A DNA stretch of 64,000 nt, taken from Amaurobius ferox (Eukaryota; Arthropoda; Arachnida; Araneae; Amaurobiidae). Positions 34,401 to 47,079 of this stretch are shown one piece after another. Numbering within the stretch: position 1 is the stretch's first letter; the number at the start of each line of letters is the position of its first letter. The notes under the pieces were generated by a model. It saw only the letters and a program-made list of their open reading frames with translations. It did no database searches and was not told where the DNA came from. Location of the stretch: contig OX578136.1 in assembly GCA_951213105.1 (NCBI GenBank), forward strand, positions 76,442,437 to 76,506,436, given 5' to 3'. The position numbers and the translations under genes are program-made.

Positions 34401-37260
34401 CCAGAAGCTCCTCAATGAGAAGCAGTTGCCAGGTTCACACTTTTGACTGGTTATGACTGTCTCAGGGTTGATCTCCATCGAATTGGACTTGCTGCTTCCT
34501 CGGATTGTAATTTATGTGACCTGGAACAGCCTATATCTGGAAAACAATTAGAAGAGTGCCTTGCATTAGTGACTTTTAATTCAACTATAAATACTGGAGA
34601 ACTCGCTGTCTAATGGCCTAGCGACCAGAGGACCGTCATTTGTCAACAAGAGAAACTATAGTATATATTTTTCATATATGGTAATATTATTGAACCTTTC
34701 CTTTAAGGAGCTAAATGATGTTTATTAATCGTGGTTGATACGATGATCCCAGAATGTTGAGAATAGGCTAAAAACAACCGAATCCGCAAAGAAGGGGCTG
34801 ATACCAATGGATCTTTAATTATGTGGCATGCAAATAGCACATTATCTATCTGAAGTGTAAAGTGCATCAAAGCAGTGCCAGAGATGTAACCATGAACATC
34901 TGCTATGAGCTGCAGTCTACATCAATTCGCATGACAGATGTATTCTCATCAGGGAATAATGCGATGTCATCCCTTCAGACTATCTGCATTTACAAAAATT
35001 AAATTGGAGATTAATTAAGTATATAAATTAAGAGCATACTAATAATTTATAATGTTTGATCAATTTAGCGAACTGAGTGCAAGGCCCTTATACTAAATTT
35101 CTAAATTTGTCAATTATTGAGAGATAATAATATTACTGAATTCACCAATATATAATAAAGCAAATGTGCATCAAACACTTTTAAATAGTATGTAATTAAA
35201 TTCATCTAAAAGATAAATAATGGTTATATGAAACATTGATTTCCACGCCAGTATTTTATATTCTATTTCTATATTCGGAAATGCACGTGGTGATTTATTG
35301 ACACATGGCACTAGTTAGATTTTAATAAGATAGTAGCCAAAATTTATTTTCTTAAAAACACTTTCTCTAATCTTTGAAAACAAAATAAAACATTAGAAAT
35401 ATTTGAAGTTCAAAGTTGCCCAGATTTCTTTAAATTAAGCAGGGGTGAGCGAATGTTTATTTAATAATATAAATCTTAAAAGTCTAGAATGCAGTTTGTC
35501 ATACCTCTAATGTATATAATAAATGCCTTAAATTCTAAAGAATTTAATTTTACCTTTGAAGTACTTTGTATTCCAAACATAAACTTTGATAAGTTTGAAG
35601 AAAATGTAATCTTATGCATTATAATTTTTAAGTATGGCACTATCTAGAATAATGGAACAGCAAGCAGAAGGCAATAATGATATATGTTAGGCTTTTACAA
35701 TTTCCGCTACCTTAAGCACAAAAGGCATTACTTAAATTGTCATAAATTGCTGTTTTATCATGTTGATTTATGAGCGCAATACCGTATAGTTATGTGATAC
35801 TTTAATGCTGATATAAATACGAAATAAACATTTATCGAAAATATATTTCTTTATCATATATTGCAGATTTTTGCTAGCCTTCAAATATTAACGTAGCAAG
35901 TTAAGAATGCTTTATTTGTTTAGTCGCTCTATTGACTTTCTTATACAATTATATAGAAAAAGTATTATTTTTAGAAATTTTTCGAATTCGAGATTTTGAC
36001 GGATAAATATATTTTAAGACCTGTTGAACTTGTTTCAAACCCTTTTGGAAAGATATTGCTTTGTGTGTCTTCATGTGTTTGTAAATGTAATTGCTATATA
36101 TACTATATATCTGTATGCATTAAGTCTGTATACTATACGTCTGTATACTATATGTGTGCATGTCTGTGAAATGTGGAATCTGTAAATTAAGATCGAATTT
36201 TTTTATTTTACTACATTACATTTTATATATAGATATGTAATTTAGAAAACTTGAACTAAACAGACCTTTTAATAATTCCCATAAATATAATTTGAATCAT
36301 CATATTTTTTAATTGTATAGTATTACTTTCTATGGAAATTAATGATAATATCCTAAATAATGTATGATGTATATGGTATATGAGGAAAAATAACAATTTC
36401 AACTACGATGTGGATGTTAATGCATGTCCAAAATATTTTATATTAATTCAGATAAGTCAAGTCCATTGCCGATACTTTTCACTTGTAAGAACATTTTTAT
36501 ATGTTTCAATTTAGCTAACCCCTCTGGAGGTCGACATATTCTGTATTATTATGCAGCCAGATTCATATTTATTTCTTCCAATCAGATTGAGCTCATGTTG
36601 TACGAAGCTGCGGGTATGGGATATCCTATTCTGTACAGCGCTTAATAACCGCGTAACCAATCCATGGACGTTTTTATACATATTGCATGTCTTAAACGTG
36701 ATCTAAACATTGAAAATTATCTTCATAGACATATTTTACTATGCCTTGTCAACGCAGACATGCCTGAAGTAAACATAAACAGAACATTATATTTAATATG
36801 TATCAACAGCATAAAAATGTTATTAAATATTGTCTTTTCGACACAGCAATAATTCCTGTAGGGTTTAATATATCTATTTTTAAACGATTAAGATTCCATG
36901 CGTACCACTTGAACGTTAAAAAGCAAATGTTTGAAATTTATCTAAAATAATTTTCTCCGGCAATTAAAAGGAATATGCCATTAACATGTATAATTATTAG
37001 TCATCTGTTTTAACTTCATCTTTTCACTTTCTGTGTCACGTGCTTTCTGTGTGCTTTTGTCACGTGTCATTTCATAAAAATATCGTTAACTCTGTCCGAG
37101 TTTGGAGTACTTAAAGTGCAATGCCATCAACATGTGTCTCTTTCCAGAGAGGGCAAGGGAAAATTTAAAAATTGATAAACCGAGCTTTTTTAAGGTATTA
37201 GCGAGTAATGTGTGTCATAAAATATAACAAAAAATTTATGAAACAACCATCATATGGAAG
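34400..37260 (+). repeat. Direct segmental duplication, copy 2
   Basis: Collinear with 23053-26640. It begins with the LINE remnant and ends at AAAAAATTTATGAAACAACC (26598 in copy 1: AAAAAATTTATGAAGGAACC). It lacks the 399-bp tandem duplication and the Z-like insertion. Confidence 0.8.
34410..34640 (+). pseudogene. LINE reverse-transcriptase C-terminal remnant, copy 2
   Basis: Same block as 23053-23290, with YDCLRVDLHRIGLAAS and a following CDL segment in frame. The final ECLAL stretch replaces ECPAL. It is non-functional. Confidence 0.55.
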
Positions 37261-37920
37261 AAAATGGTATACATGTTACCGACAAAGTGTGAAAAGTTGG
37301 CATTGCATAGAATGCATAGACATTCTATAGATAGCGTGACGTTTTTAGGCAAAGTAATAAATGTATATTTTATTTCAATGTTTTACATACTCTCACTAAG
37401 CATTGTATGGAATACATAGGCATCATATGGAATGACAAATACTATTTCCGCAAAGTGCGTTAAAAGTTTTTATTGGAAAGTTATTGAAGTTAAAAGTTAT
37501 TAGTTTATTAAAGTTAAAAGGACGAGTGCTGAACTACTTGTTGCTCCAAGATAGACTGGAATGACATTTTGAATTGCTCATATTTTCTTCTTTCGTACAA
37601 AATCACTTCAAATTTTGGCTCTTGATCCTGCAAGTGCACCTCACGAACCTTTGACCACTACCTGTGGACGGAGAGAAAGCTACTGACCGGAAAGTTATAT
37701 CGTGGCCAAGAACGATAACTCCAACTCTCAGTAAGTCCTTGGGATATTCATATTTTGACGCCCCACTTTCGGTATTGTATAGAAAGCTTAGGTATTTTAT
37801 ATAATGTCTAATTTCACATTTTGCCAGAAAACACAGACACACACACACCGTCTCCCGGCCACTCAAACGGCTACTGAAAACCCTCGGATCAGTCGAGTGG
37901 TCAGGGTTTTCAACACTTTA

Positions 37921-37921
<1 letters not shown>

Positions 37922-38015
<94 letters not shown>
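37922..38015. repeat. CA/TA microsatellite, host site of a mariner-type insertion
   Basis: A CA run passes into TA dinucleotides. The mariner-type element starts inside the last TA. Confidence 0.95.
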
Positions 38016-38017
<2 letters not shown>

Positions 38018-40271
38018 AGTTGTCCCGAAAGCATTGCCTTTGACTTTTATTCCTTAAATATTGATCTTAGACATATATAATAAATTACAAAATTGCGTAA
38101 AAAAGGTACAGAATTTTATGAAATCGATAAAAATTTTCAGGGGATTAAATTTGAGCAAATACAAAATTTAAATTTTTATACGGTCCCCGTAAAAAACATT
38201 TCCAATCAGTAAAATATGCCCTATTCACTAATAAGGTGATGTACAAAATGTCAGCATTTTATCATAAAAAGTCCCAGAGATATGTTTAAACAAAGTTGGT
38301 GAGGGATTAATCACAAATTAAAATGTAAATGTTTACAGCAAGAGCGCAAATGACGCAACGCAGAAATGCATCATAGACAAATAATATATGCCTCTTATCT
38401 TTAGATTTATTTACAATTTTTCAAAAATATGCTTCCTGAAAAATACTTTACAATTTTATATGATTAGTTACAGAATAAAATTTGGAAATGGCACAATCAA
38501 AATGAAAATTAAATGATCTTATAAATGTATGCATATGCAAATATTAGCCTCTGATGGGTGATTCACACACCCGCAACAAACTCATCATCATATGAGAAAG
38601 TTGTGTTTGCTCTGCCATTGATCAATCGCCTCGCTTATGCAAGCGTAGCGCGCGAAGCCCGGCTGTCCGAGCGATCCTTAAGTATTTCCCATTTCTGCTA
38701 CTACATTTTGATAGTGTAGTTAGCCTGTACCGATAGTATGTCGCAATACAGCAACGAAGAACTTTTTGAAATGCTTATGCTGTACAGTTTATGTAATCGC
38801 AATGCTAACGAAACTGCACGGGAATATCAAAGTACTTTTCCCAATTTTCGACATTCTTCTGGGAGATTTATTTCCCAATTGGTGCAACGAGTGCGTGAAA
38901 GAGGAAGCGTATACCGTGTAGGTGAACTAGGTAGACCCAGACTTCACTCAACTGATGTAGAAATTGATATTTTTGCTTACATTTGCAGTCATCCACATAA
39001 TAGTGTTTGTACCGTTGCTTCAGAAATGAAGGTCCCGCTTGCAACAGTGTGGAGAATACTGATACGGAATAAATGGCATCCGTTTAACATTCATGGTGTG
39101 CCAGGACAGGAGCCAACAGAATATCAAAATAGTCGAGATTTTTGTAATTGGACTCTAAATCAGGAAGATGCATATCTCTCTTTCCTGAAAAACCCAGTTT
39201 GGACTGACGAATGCTGTTGTAAACAAGATGGATGCACAAATCCTCAAAATGAGCACTTCTGGTCTAGCACAAATCCATTCGTGGTACATGATATTCATCA
39301 TCAGAAGCAATTTTCTATGATTGTATGTATGGTATAGTATTTTCAGAAGCGTTTGCTTGGACCCATACTCTAAGATGGTACGTTGATGGATGACAGATAT
39401 GTTAATGAGATTCTGAATGAGGATATTCCTGATTTTATGGATGAACTGCCCCTAACAGAACTTCCACATGTATGATTTCAACAGGACGGATCTCCAGCTC
39501 ACCATACTACAGTTGTGAATCACTGGTTGAATAACGAGTTTCCAAACAAGTGGATTGGCTTTCATGGGCCAGTGGAATGTCCCCCTAGATGGCCTGATTT
39601 AACTTCCATGGATTTTTATTTGTGGGACCGTTTACTCACAACTGTTTATCTGTCACCTCCATTAAATAAAGCATAGTTACAACAACGCATTCAAGTTGGT
39701 TATCGTGACATCACGGAACATGAACTTGATAGATTGCATAAAAGTGTTATCAGGCGAATACAGCTCTGTATTGGCATGGATGGAAAGCATTTTGAACAAT
39801 CTTTGTAATATTTGTGTAAAGTTATTATTTCTACACAGTGTATATACTTTTGTAACAATAAATAGCAAAATTATTATTTATTTATGTAATCATAATTTTC
39901 TTTCGTAATTTGTGTATGACCCCTAAAACGTGATCTGCCGCCGATATGATTTTTCCCCTCTGAGAACCCATGTCGCTACATCTAAAAGTGGTTTAACTCA
40001 GTATTTTCATATTTGTGAGACTTTTTAAGATAAAATGTTGAAATTTTGTACATCACCTGATTAGTGTATGGGGCATATTTTATTCATTGGAAATATTTTG
40101 TACGGGGGCCGTAAAAAATTTTTGTATTTCTTAAAATTTAATTACCTTGAAAATTTTAATAGATTTCATAAAATTTTGTACCTTTTTTACGCAACTTTGT
40201 AATTCATTATATATGTCTAAGATCAATATTTAAGTAATAAAAGCTGAGGTCATTGTTTTTGGAACATCCTG
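38016..40271 (+). mobile_element. Mariner-type transposon with long terminal inverted repeats
   Basis: The 5' end CAAGTTGTCCCGAAAGCATT and the 3' end (reverse complement CAGGATGTTCCAAAAACAAT) are inverted relatives for about 270 bp. Shared inner blocks include TTAAATATTGATCTTAGAC and AAAAAAGGTAC. TA flanks both ends (38014-38015 and 40272-40273). The element is 2256 bp with one transposase gene between the repeats. Confidence 0.85.
38738..39808 (+). pseudogene. Mariner-superfamily transposase with four in-frame stops
   Basis: A single frame of 356 codons starts MSQYSNEELFEML. An N-terminal helix-turn-helix region is followed by a GRPR-type linker (GELGRPRLHS) and a second HTH (VASEMKVPLATVWRIL). 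The catalytic core follows: Asp157 in WTDECC, Asp250 in QQDGSPAHH and Asp292 in PDLTSMD, which is 41 residues between the last two. That spacing fits the DD41D (rosa-like) group of Tc1/mariner transposases. The N-terminal domain resembles the one called DUF4817 in arthropod proteins. Stops occur at 39335 (TAG), 39371 (TAA), 39473 (TGA) and 39674 (TAG), yet no frameshift is present. The enzyme should bind the element's terminal repeats and move it, but this copy cannot make it. Confidence 0.85.
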
Positions 40272-40423
40272 TATAATCATTTTATGCAATTGTTTGAACA
40301 TAAAATATATTTTATATTGTTTAAAAATGAATATATTTGAATTTGAATTAAAATGATTTAAAAATCAATATAAATTTAAAGAATTTAAATATTTTAAATT
40401 ATACATAAATATTTCAAAATATA

Positions 40424-41842
40424 CCTTCATTGCATTAAAAAATTGCGCACCAAGAAGTAATAGTGGGATTCTAACGAAACTTGGCATGAAGGTACGGTCA
40501 GACAGATATGCAAATGATTAGAAATACAGCGTGATTGCGCATTGCTTAATACCACCAGAGGGCGATGAACTTCGTTCTCCCTCGCTCAGAAATAAGGTAC
40601 GCAGAGGCTTTTTGCTTGTAGTTAAGCTGTTGCAGAGGAACGCGTTTTTTTCAGGGATGCTGGTACGCCTCCATCGAAGACAATATGATCAGCTGATCAG
40701 ACAATATGATCAGTTCGAGCGGGGAAGAATCATCGGGATGATGGAACCAGGGTGATTAGCTCGGCCAGTAGCCCGCCACCTAGGCCGTTCAGACTTTACT
40801 GTGAGGAGGTGTTGGGACCAGTGGACGGGAAAGGGAGATAGCTTACACGGCGTCCAGGTTCATTACGCCCTCGGCTGACCAATAACCGAGAAGACCGTCA
40901 CATCACCCGAAGCGCACGTACAGCGCCAACTGCACCATTGTCCGCCATCCAGACACAGGCAGCACCTTCACTAAGAGGCGCCTGTGTCTGTCAGTACCAT
41001 CGCGAGGCACCTGGCTGAAGGGCATTTGGTATCATGGCGCCCATTACATGTACTGCCATTGGCACCCACCCACTGTCGCCTCCGTTTGGAGTGGTGTCGC
41101 GCTCGACGGGACCGCAACCGAATGGAACCAGATCGTCTTCAGCGACGAATCGAGATTCAATTTGACAGTGATGACAACCGTGTACGTATGTGGAGGACCC
41201 GTGGTGAACTCTTCAATCCTGCCTTCGCTTTACAGCAGCACACCTCTCCCACAGCTGGTGTGATGGTATGGGTTGGCATCGCATACGACACTTGGTCATC
41301 TCTAATATTGATCCAAGGAACCATAACAGCCCAGCGTTACGTTCTTGACATCCTTCAGACACATGTGTTGCCACTCATAGCAGGGCTCCTAGGAGACATT
41401 TCTCAACTGTACAATACTGGACTACACACGGCAAGAGTGTCACAGAAAGCCTCAGCTACATTAACACCTTTCCTGGCCTGACGATCCCCAGATTTGTTAT
41501 CGACCGAGCATGTCTGGGATCACTTGGGACTGCAAGTTGGGCAGCCTACGAGTTTGGTCGAACTAGAGACGCGTTTTCAACAACTGCGGAATGAGATGAC
41601 GCAGGACACTATATGGGACCTATATGCCTCAATGCCCGTCCCTATTGCATTGCGTATTCACGCTAGAGGTGGTCCAACAGGGTACTAGAACCTCCATTCA
41701 TTTGTAGTTTTTCCTGTAATAAATTATACTTTTGCTTTGATTTTGTATCACTTAATTATATTAACGTTGCACTCACATATATAAAATTTCGTTCGATTCT
41801 GACAACTCTTTCGTGGTGCGCAAATTTTTATGGCAATGAGTG
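40424..41842 (+). mobile_element. Tc1-like transposon, decayed
   Basis: The ends are inverted relatives: CCTTCATTGC...TTGCGCACCA on the left and, reversed, CACTCATTGCC...TTGCGCACCA on the right. TA flanks both (40422-40423, 41843-41844). The element is 1419 bp, about 200 bp short of a typical full Tc1. Confidence 0.8.
40690..41688 (+). pseudogene. Tc1-like transposase pseudogene
   Basis: The N-terminal HTH reads FERGRIIGMMEPG, stop, then VARHLGRSDFTVRRCWDQW and RRPGSLRPR. The catalytic Asp block WNQIVFSDESRFNL lies in one frame and DDNRVRMWRTRGELFNPAFA in another, so there is a frameshift near 41160. VMVWVGIAYDT follows. The second catalytic Asp is lost: the expected QQDN is QLYN. The third acidic residue is kept in RSPDLLSTEHVWDHLG. 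The protein ends RIHARGGPTGY. The pattern resembles a Tc1 family common in spider genomes. A 15-bp duplication of CAATATGATCAG lies near the start. Confidence 0.85.
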
Positions 41843-41875
41843 TAATTAACAAATTGCAACCGAACCATTTTACTA

Positions 41876-42060
41876 CTACAAATTTAAATACATATGTGGC
41901 CAAAATTGATATGGTGCGCGATTTCTAATCACATAGGTATTATGACTGTCTTCTGCGTTCATTATGTACTGAAACAAAGTGCATATTCGTGATATGTGAG
42001 GAGCCATTATACAGGCACACAATTTAACAGACATCACAATTAATATTATTAGTGTTTTAA
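41876..42060 (+). repeat. W repeat, copy 1
   Basis: Related to 54530-54705, sharing AATACATATGT, AAATTGATATG, ACAAAGTGCAT and CGTGATAT with TGAGGAG. Class unknown. Confidence 0.6.
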
Positions 42061-42639
42061 AGAGTTTAATAAAATTGTGTTGAAGAGGAGATATCAATAA
42101 AAAATTATTGAAATTATCGACATAATTCACAAAAACATTACCTGCATTATCGATATTTCTACGAAATTGCGAAGGTAAAGTATTTATCAATGTCTGACAG
42201 TGTGCGTTAATGATCTGACTTTACTTTTTAAGTTTCAGGTACTTTGGACATGTGATCCATCTTCTATAGCGTGCATAAAATAATACTTTTGTAAATGAGA
42301 TGCTTGATATGTCTCATTTTTGAAAGACTTCATTAGAAGGAGGTGAATTTTGCAAGAAAGTATTTTCTCGCGTTAATTACTTTTACTGCAATATGCAGTA
42401 CATTGTAGTAAATACAATTTAACGTCATTGGGTCATACATTTTCATATTATTGTTTTGAATTTATTATGCCTACAATGTAAATTTCGTGTGTGATTAAAA
42501 TATACTACTTTCCTATTTCTACTTTTCCTTGCGTTACTGCTGTTTAGGGAAATACAACTAAAATCTTGTTTTTTCCATAGTTTATTTCAATTTCAAACTC
42601 AATTCTTGACATTAACATTAAATCGATAGTTAGTGCTAA

Positions 42640-42995
42640 TTAGTGAGCGATTATATCGGTGATTAGTGATGAATAGCGAGCCGCAAAGAGCAGTTGGCGG
42701 TCCCCCCCCCCCCGAGCACCGAGGTTTGTCGAATGTCAGCGAGCAGATGGTACAAGGGCGGTTCTGTGATTCAGCCGGATTGAAAGACCTCGTGAAGCGA
42801 ACTATGAGGTTGGTGAGTCTTCGTTAACATATGGCGAACACCCCGTGTGCATATTATGTCTGCTTAGCAGGCGGCATGACAGATTTAGCGAAGAGAGCTG
42901 AGCAAGCACTTTCAAGTCTGCAGTACAGCCTCACTTCCGTGAAGTGAGTTACAAGTGTTGGCGCGCGCCAACGGGTAAAGAGAGCGGATCCCCTA
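42640..42995. other. GC-rich island with perfect GCGC palindrome
   Basis: About 350 bp is much richer in G and C than its surroundings. It contains a C run (about 42699-42711), GCGAGC and GAAGTGAG motifs and the 14-bp palindrome TTGGCGCGCGCCAA (about 42958-42971). No reading frame stands out. It could be part of an LTR, a CpG-rich promoter, or transferred DNA. Confidence 0.45.
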
Positions 42996-43708
42996 ATATT
43001 TGTAGTCTTTAAAATTTAACATATATACTACTTTTCTTCTTTAGTAAACTGTAATTAAAAACAAATGGATATTAACCGTTAATTTCTAGTGCGCATATTG
43101 TAGGTAATTATTGATGTAATTTCTTCACTTGTTCATAATTAAGTAACATTGACACGATAAAACATATTTACTCTTAAATAAAACATTTTGTTGATATAGT
43201 ACTCAAAAGTTTAGATATATTTATTTATCTTCTAAATGACTAAATGATTTCAGATGTTATTTCTTCTCTTATATAAACAAAAATAAAAATAATAAAATTA
43301 AATTGCTCTTAAACACTTTGGTAAACTAAACAATTTGGTTCTTATAATGTTTTATAACAAAATGAGTTAAATAGAATTTAGTTGTTTACTCAATTGTACA
43401 AAAATTAAATAATTTTTTTTATCATATATGTGTGACTAGTTAGTGTGGAAAATTGATTATCAAGTTAGGCTTAAATGTAAAAAAAAAAAAAAAAACTTAT
43501 ATACTCAGAAAGTAAAAGCACATTATTTGCAATTCCCCTGTCTTCTTGGTACACAATGGAATGGCATTAGAACAGGTGAATTACATTTAAACTACACTTT
43601 CTTTTTAGAGGATAAAACAAATACGAAATTGGTTCTAAATATATGATTGCAATTAAAGCAAAACATCTTTTTTTATTTTTTCTAATGATATATATATAAT
43701 GATATATA

Positions 43709-44220
43709 CCGTGTGATTCAAAATTTCGGAGCAAAAGTAAAACCCTATAAAAATATCTATGGGTCGGAGAGACATGCGGTTTGCAGATTAATACTCACGT
43801 TGTGGGGGATTTTGTGTGGCATGAAAACAAAATAGTTCAAACTCTCGACACTCGGGGGACTGCGGGAAATAAAGCCATGGAGATGACTTATGCATGGAAG
43901 TGATTGCACACATGACTGGCCTGCGAGATCCCCAGATCTCACAGCCGTGATTTTAGGTATCCCCACAACGTGAAATCACAGGATGTGAGATAGATCTGGG
44001 GATCTCGCAAGCCAGTCACGTGTGCAATCACCACCATAAGTCATCTCCATGGCTTTATCTGCCGCAGCCCCCCGAGTGTCGAGAGTTTGAACTAATTTTT
44101 TTTTCATGCCACACAAACCCCCCACCACGGTGGATATTAATCTGCAAACCGCATGTCTCTCCGACCGATAGATATTTTTTATAGCGTTTTACTTTTGTTC
44201 CGAACTTTTGAATCACCCAG
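43709..44220. mobile_element. Mariner-derived foldback element
   Basis: Two arms of about 240 bp pair across a centre near 43965, flanked by TA. Outer ends read CCGTGTGATTCAAAATTTCG and, reversed, CTGGGTGATTCAAAAGTTCG. Each arm carries a fragment that translates inward as DWPARSPDL or DWLARSPDL, the third catalytic region of a mariner transposase. The element therefore looks like two mariner 3' ends joined tail to tail. A transcript would fold into a long double-stranded RNA. Confidence 0.8.
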
Positions 44221-47079
44221 TATATAACAAAGCCGTTGCCTATATTAAGTGTCATTCACCTGTTATGAGGTATTTACTTGTCTTGAAAATAAAAGTTTGC
44301 ATTTTCTACTTAATTTTCCTAAAATGATCACTGCTACTGTTTATTTTTTAGTTTAAACCACCCATGCTAAAATAATGCAGAAACAGGTTGAAAAATAGAA
44401 AAGAAATATATTGTAACACGAAAGAAGAAAAAGCCCCGTTTAAAGAAAATGACCCGTATCTAATGCTCGAACAATATGTATAATGAACTCATATTCACTT
44501 GGCCCATAGCATTACTAGTAAACATATTAAAATGCATAAACTTTCATAATTACAACTCTAAACTATTTAATTCTTAGACTCAACCTAAAAGTGACAATTG
44601 ATTATTATTTACTTTAAGAGAAGAATAGTATTTTTAGTACATTAAGCGTGATGTTTCGACAAACCATTTGTACCTGTGTGCAATGAGAAGTTAAGTTATT
44701 TTAAATAGCCAATTTTCTGATTAAAGAATGTTGCGCTGAACGCAATTCATATCATACTTGTATATCGTTTTCCTAAGACCAATATTTAATGGAATCAGTA
44801 AGTTAAATGTTTCAATAATTGAAATTGATTTAACCAATATTATTTTTTAAATGCCAGTTAAGTATTTAATGCGTTAATCTAACATAATAAAATAAGTAAG
44901 TTTGTAAATTTGCTAGTCTGTTGCTCACGTGGCGAAAAATCTAAGCCCTCAGCTACGAGATTCGGCACAGGGATAGTACAAATCATGTTCCAAGACACTC
45001 ATCAACAATTTATTTTAAATTAAAATCAGTTTTTTAGTTATTTTATGTTGAATAGCAATTTTGAGCGGTTTTTCCATAAATCGACTCCTTAGAGATCGAA
45101 AATACTAGCACAGAGTTTCCACCTTGACACCATCGAAGAGATGAAGAAAACGTTCTATTGGCGTGTACATGGAAACTTGTATTTAACATATATATCTAAT
45201 ATAATAAAATAATTATTGTTTAATTGAGTTTTTATGAATTTTTTAGTAGGTCTATAAAAGTTGCGATTTTTAATTTCGATCTCTGTCCGGATGAAAGAAC
45301 GGATCTTGTTTCCTAATGTTACAAGTGGTGTCGTGTCCGTTGCTACGGGTTGTATGAAGAACAGGAAGTACGTTATCGGAAGTCGTGACGTCACAACATG
45401 TTTTATTTTCTTTGTTCTATATGGACGTGTTGTTAATTCACTGTGGGTTCCGGTGTAATTTTTTTTTCAGATATTGCATTTTAAATATCGGGCAAAGTTG
45501 CGGAGATAATGCATGAAATAAGATAATATACAGAAACACTAGAGTACAAAAAACATTTCTAAACAGAACTTTGAGATACTTTAGCTACAAAATATGAAAT
45601 TTATAAAAAAATGTTTCATTTTAGTGCGGAAGTTAATATTCATACTGTGTATGCAAATGCAAATATAAGATATCAGAACTGTAATAAAAATGTCCTGGAT
45701 TCACTCATTGTCAAATCCACTTTATAGTATCACATTATTTAAAAAAAAAACATTTGGTACTTTATTTATTTCATTTATCCAATGAAGAAAACTTAAAACT
45801 ATTTTTCTATCATTCTTTTTAAATAGGATTTCCCAAAACATTTCAAGTATAATTCTATAGAAAATTCAACCAAGTGTTCACATGAATCAAAATAATTACA
45901 TGACCAGTTTGTAAACGTCCAAAATGGTGATATTAGGTCGAAATTCATAAATCATATCTTTCATTCTTGGTTATACTGACTTTTAATAATTATTACTTTT
46001 AAATAAAAACGCGTACTTGGAAAAAAAAGTATAATTCTTTAAACTGATGGGACATCATTTGTCATTATGAAACGGTAATTGATATGTCAAAAACAAAAAA
46101 TGGTGCTTGGAAAGAACATAAATAGCAGGTAATAAGATGTTAGGAATTGATCGCAAAACATATATTTCAACATTTATTACTATTTATCAAATTGTTATAA
46201 AATAAAAAGTTATTTATATTTGTTGATATGAGTAATAAATAAGAAATGTATTGCATAATGAAATTCAAAATCGTTTATAAAGGATGTTTATATCTGTACA
46301 TATAAATAATATAGTATTTACTAGTGCATATTGTTTTATTTTTAAAGGGTCTGAGATCGGTTAAGCATTTGCAATAGTGTAGTAATTTTATTACTTGATA
46401 TATTTAGAGGTTAGAAGATACTACAAGATAATAATTTAAGCATATTCACGTAAAAATTATTCTGTTAGATCAAATAGGCAATTTTTAATTCAGGCAAACT
46501 GAACAAAGGACTCAAAGGAGTGGTACCAAGGTTAACAGTTTTGCCCGAAAAGATTTACGAACCACAAATTCACGAAATTTCGATGGTTGCATCAAACTGA
46601 GAAATCATGATGGGGACATTAGAGTAAAAGATGCTTTCGAACAAGAGTCGACCAAGCTCCATTGAAAGAGGGGGGGGGGGGGGCAAATCAGGACCGATTC
46701 CAAAATATGATAAATGTCCAAAAATATGTCAGTGTCCCAAAATAAAATGTCCCAAAACATGTCAATGAAAATCAGGAAATGTGCGCTTTCGAGGTAAAGT
46801 TAAATTAAGAGTTTAAACAATTTGTCGCACTACAAGTTTGTTGGTAGTTGGAAAAATTCGGTGTGCCTCGAAAACGATAGCCAAATGTTGCTCGGGATCA
46901 GAAGAAAGCTGTACGGTCTGCGCCTCAGCCTTTTAATGAAACAAATTGGTAATTTCTTTTAAACCAAGTTTTATGAAATTTGGTCTATAGGGTGCACTTT
47001 AGCGCTTTACAGATCATCGGTAAATGGAGTCTAATACACATTAACTGATGATAGCTGAGCAAAAAAATAAACGATTTAC
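44221..47079. other. AT-rich stretch with one diverged repeat, no gene recognised
   Basis: Around 45075-45160, ACAGAGTTTCCACCTTGACACC and GAAGA blocks relate to 52965-53040. Around 46520-46680 the composition is less AT-rich and ends with a 13-14-base G run. No coding gene was recognised. Confidence 0.5.

Noticed and set aside
36424..36852. Two adjacent plus-strand frames at 36.4-36.85 kb as a gene
   Set aside because: The paralogous segment near 25.8-26.2 kb does not keep either frame open, and no motif or splice signal supports them.
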